From NCBI RefSeq assembly GCF_027622945.1, contig NZ_JAPZVQ010000019.1, forward strand, positions 1-64,000: a stretch of DNA of 64,000 nucleotides. The letters run 5' to 3'. This document shows, piece by piece, positions 62,717 to 64,000 of the stretch. The notes under the pieces were generated by a model that was not told where the DNA came from, searched no databases, and was given only the letters and a program-made list of their open reading frames with translations. This DNA is from Glycomyces lechevalierae (GTDB lineage Bacteria; Actinomycetota; Actinomycetes; Mycobacteriales; Micromonosporaceae). Positions within the stretch are counted from its first letter, which is position 1. The number at the start of each line of letters is the position of its first letter. Made by a program: the position numbers and the translations under genes.

Positions 62717-63172
62717 ATGTCAACACCCGATCTCCAGCGACTCGGCGCGATCTACCCGCGCTACCTCAACGCGATCGTCCTCCACGGCCTCGCGACCGCC
62801 CAAGCCGTCGGCCTCGGCCCCACCGACCTCTACGCGGTCGGCACCCTGACCTTCTACGGCCGCATGACCTCCGGCGACCTCGCCGCCAAGACCGGCCTCA
62901 CCACCGGCGCCACCACCCGCCTCATCGACCGCCTCGAACAGCGCGGCCTCGTCCGCCGCATCACCGACCCCGCCGACCGCCGCCGGGTCCTCGTCGAGGC
63001 CGTCGACACCGACACCCTCGAACTCGACAGCGCCCTCGCCCCCGCCCGCGAAAAACTCGCCGAAGTCTTCGCCGACGCCTCCCCCGCCGAGATCGCCACC
63101 CTCACCGACCACTTCGAACGTGCCGCCCCCGCCTTCCACGAGGCGATCGAGACCATCCGCAAGACCGCCTGA
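62717..63172 (+). CDS. MarR family transcriptional regulator
   Basis: A 151-residue winged-helix protein: HGLATAQAVGLGPTDLYAVG, SGDLAAKTGLTTGATTRLID, then the wing LVRRITDPADRRRVLVEAVD with the conserved DxRxxR-like Asp-Arg-Arg-Arg, and C-terminal dimerisation helices. MarR proteins respond to phenolic compounds or oxidants. It is divergent from the SgcJ-like gene, with which it shares the palindrome at 62672-62691. The ATG is at 62717. Confidence 0.87.
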   Translation: MSTPDLQRLGAIYPRYLNAIVLHGLATAQAVGLGPTDLYAVGTLTFYGRMTSGDLAAKTGLTTGATTRLIDRLEQRGLVRRITDPADRRRVLVEAVDTDTLELDSALAPAREKLAEVFADASPAEIATLTDHFERAAPAFHEAIETIRKTA

Positions 63173-63299
63173 CACGCCGTCAGGTACGCGCGTCGAGATC
63201 GGCCTCGGCCAGGATCCCGCCGGTGACCCGCCGGTGCTTCGCCTTGTGAACGGCCAGGCGGGCTCGAATACTGGCTCCAGTCACAGAATGGAGTCTCTC

Positions 63300-63680
63300 T
63301 TGTTCACAACCTTCGCCAAGCGCGCGTTGATCGTCTGCGCCGCGATGACGGCCATCGTCATCGGCGCATCCGGGCAGGCCCAGGCCGCCAACGCCTACCT
63401 GATCCTCAGCGACCGCGACGGGCGGCAGCTCGGGACCATGACCCATTTCGACGCCGAGACGGACACGTTCAGGGTCTGCGACACGCAGTCGGACGGATAC
63501 GCGGTCACGGGCGTCCTCTACCGGGTCGGCGGGAGCGGCGACCTCTTGAAGATCTCGGACGGCTCGGACGCCGGGTGCAACTCCGCGAGCTACAACATCC
63601 GCAGCGGGTACACCTACTACATGGATCTGAGCTGGGACGGGAACTTCGACATCTGGCGACGCATCCAGATCACCGAATAG
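63300..63680 (+). CDS. Small secreted protein
   Basis: A 126-residue precursor. The signal peptide (LIVCAAMTAIVIGASGQAQA, cleavage after AQA) is followed by about 95 residues predicted as beta-rich, with two Cys (FRVCDTQSDG and AGCNSAS). The strand patterns ITE, YLILSDRDGRQLG and YTYYMDLSWDGNFDIWRR suggest a beta-sandwich or beta/gamma-crystallin-like fold, but no family was recognised. TTG at 63300 with GGAG at 63290-63293 is preferred; the ATG at 63288 lacks a site. A terminator follows. Confidence 0.65.
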   Translation: MFTTFAKRALIVCAAMTAIVIGASGQAQAANAYLILSDRDGRQLGTMTHFDAETDTFRVCDTQSDGYAVTGVLYRVGGSGDLLKISDGSDAGCNSASYNIRSGYTYYMDLSWDGNFDIWRRIQITE

Positions 63681-63688
63681 GGAATCGC

Positions 63689-63714
63689 CAGGGGCGCTTG
63701 GGAAAGCGCCCCTG
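63689..63714 (+). terminator. Terminator of the small secreted-protein gene
   Basis: CAGGGGCGCTT (63689-63699) and AAGCGCCCCTG (63704-63714), an 11-bp perfect stem with a GGGA loop, starting 9 nt after the stop. Confidence 0.85.
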
Positions 63715-63827
63715 ACGGCCACTCCGAGAACAGGCAGGCGCGAATGCGGGCACGGAACTCGCGGCCGAGGGCGACGTTCGCCTCCCTCCGGTCGGAACCG
63801 AACACGCCCCTCGAACGTCCGAACCGC

Positions 63828-64000
63828 ATGAAGCGACTCATGATCCTGCCCGTCGCGCTCCTCGCGTTGAGCGCCTGCGGCCTGCAGAACGGCGAGGCAG
63901 CCGACGACTCGGGGGCCGCGACCATGCCGGAACTGTCGTTCTCGGTCACCGAGATCGACGACGAACTCGAGGTCGTGATGGAGGCGAAGGTGGCGTTCGC
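63828..64000 (+). CDS. Lipoprotein, cut by the window end
   Basis: The first 57 codons of a gene. The start is ATG at 63828, followed by a basic MKRLMILPVALLALSACG with a clear lipobox (LSAC, Cys at residue 17). The mature part starts with a Gly/Asp/Ala linker and then strand-like TMPELSFSVTEIDDELEVVM. The frame is open to the last base of the window. The family cannot be judged from this fragment. Confidence 0.6.
   Translation, partial: MKRLMILPVALLALSACGLQNGEAADDSGAATMPELSFSVTEIDDELEVVMEAKVAF

Noticed and set aside
1..64000. Searched for tRNA, rRNA, integrase, transposase and prophage genes
   Set aside because: None was recognised anywhere in the window, so the conflict and toxin genes cannot be tied to a visible mobile element.

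Overview
This is a chromosomal window from a very GC-rich actinobacterium. Supporting signs are the near absence of A/T at third codon positions, common GTG and TTG starts, apparently leaderless promoters with TAnnnT -10 boxes, a WXG100/YbaB type VII secretion locus, DivIVA-domain repeats, Tat-exported PhoX and GntR, TetR, MarR and LacI regulators. The gene mix (plant-polysaccharide hydrolases, small secreted proteins, conflict-system genes) would suit a Glycomycetaceae-type soil or plant-associated actinomycete, but the genus is inference. No rRNA, tRNA, CRISPR array, transposase or integrase was seen.

Layout. 0.1-5.4 kb: housekeeping and stress genes (DUF2871, MDR oxidoreductase, CBM2-like anchored protein, an AlkZ-type winged-helix/OsmC fused frame, an NmrA-like reductase, an SRPBCC gene broken by a stop). 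5.5-7.0 kb: a two-gene conflict module, EACC1 plus a caspase-like protease carrying two DivIVA repeats. 7.0-20.9 kb: FMN/FAD enzymes with paired regulators, a secreted trypsin-like protease, a polysaccharide deacetylase, proC, two acetyltransferases and a NarL-type two-component system. 21.0-21.8 kb: a gene-poor, lower-GC stretch with G-quadruplex-type and 27-bp repeats. 21.8-28.3 kb: a methyltransferase, an asymmetric heterodimeric ABC exporter, two small secreted proteins and a MerR-VOC fusion.

28.5-38.1 kb: a GH10 xylanase with its own operators. Next comes an unusual block of two large paralogous membrane proteins and a nucleoside-phosphorylase-fold protein, all with a similar Gly-rich C-terminal tail, next to a divergent NrtR-like Nudix regulator and flanked by duplicated TfoX-like genes. 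A GH127 beta-L-arabinofuranosidase follows. 38.3-42.9 kb: PhoX behind a PHO-box-like element, then a tandem RibD-like/DUF1772 operon with identical gene junctions.

42.9-48.3 kb: a minus-strand type VII secretion effector operon: WXG-like protein, Gly-rich PPE/EspB-like protein, YbaB-like protein, WXG100 protein, a CpnT-like carrier, a RelA/SpoT-fold toxin, a small possible immunity protein and an ADP-ribosyltransferase toxin. The carrier and toxins are separate, translationally coupled genes, and the two toxins share an N-terminal leader. 48.6-56.6 kb: a glycan-utilisation locus (two ABC permeases, solute-binding protein, LacI regulator, GH31, GH43 with an AbfB-type domain) with palindromic operators. 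The GH10, GH127, GH31 and GH43 enzymes together point to arabinoxylan/hemicellulose use.

56.7-64.0 kb: an aldo/keto reductase, a TRM11-like RNA methyltransferase, several membrane proteins, a MarR/SgcJ-like divergent pair, a small secreted protein and a lipoprotein cut by the window end.

Most promising for new biology: the twin membrane protein/nucleosidase block (30.3-35.8 kb), the split-toxin type VII locus (42.9-48.3 kb), and the EACC1/caspase-DivIVA pair (5.5-7.0 kb).
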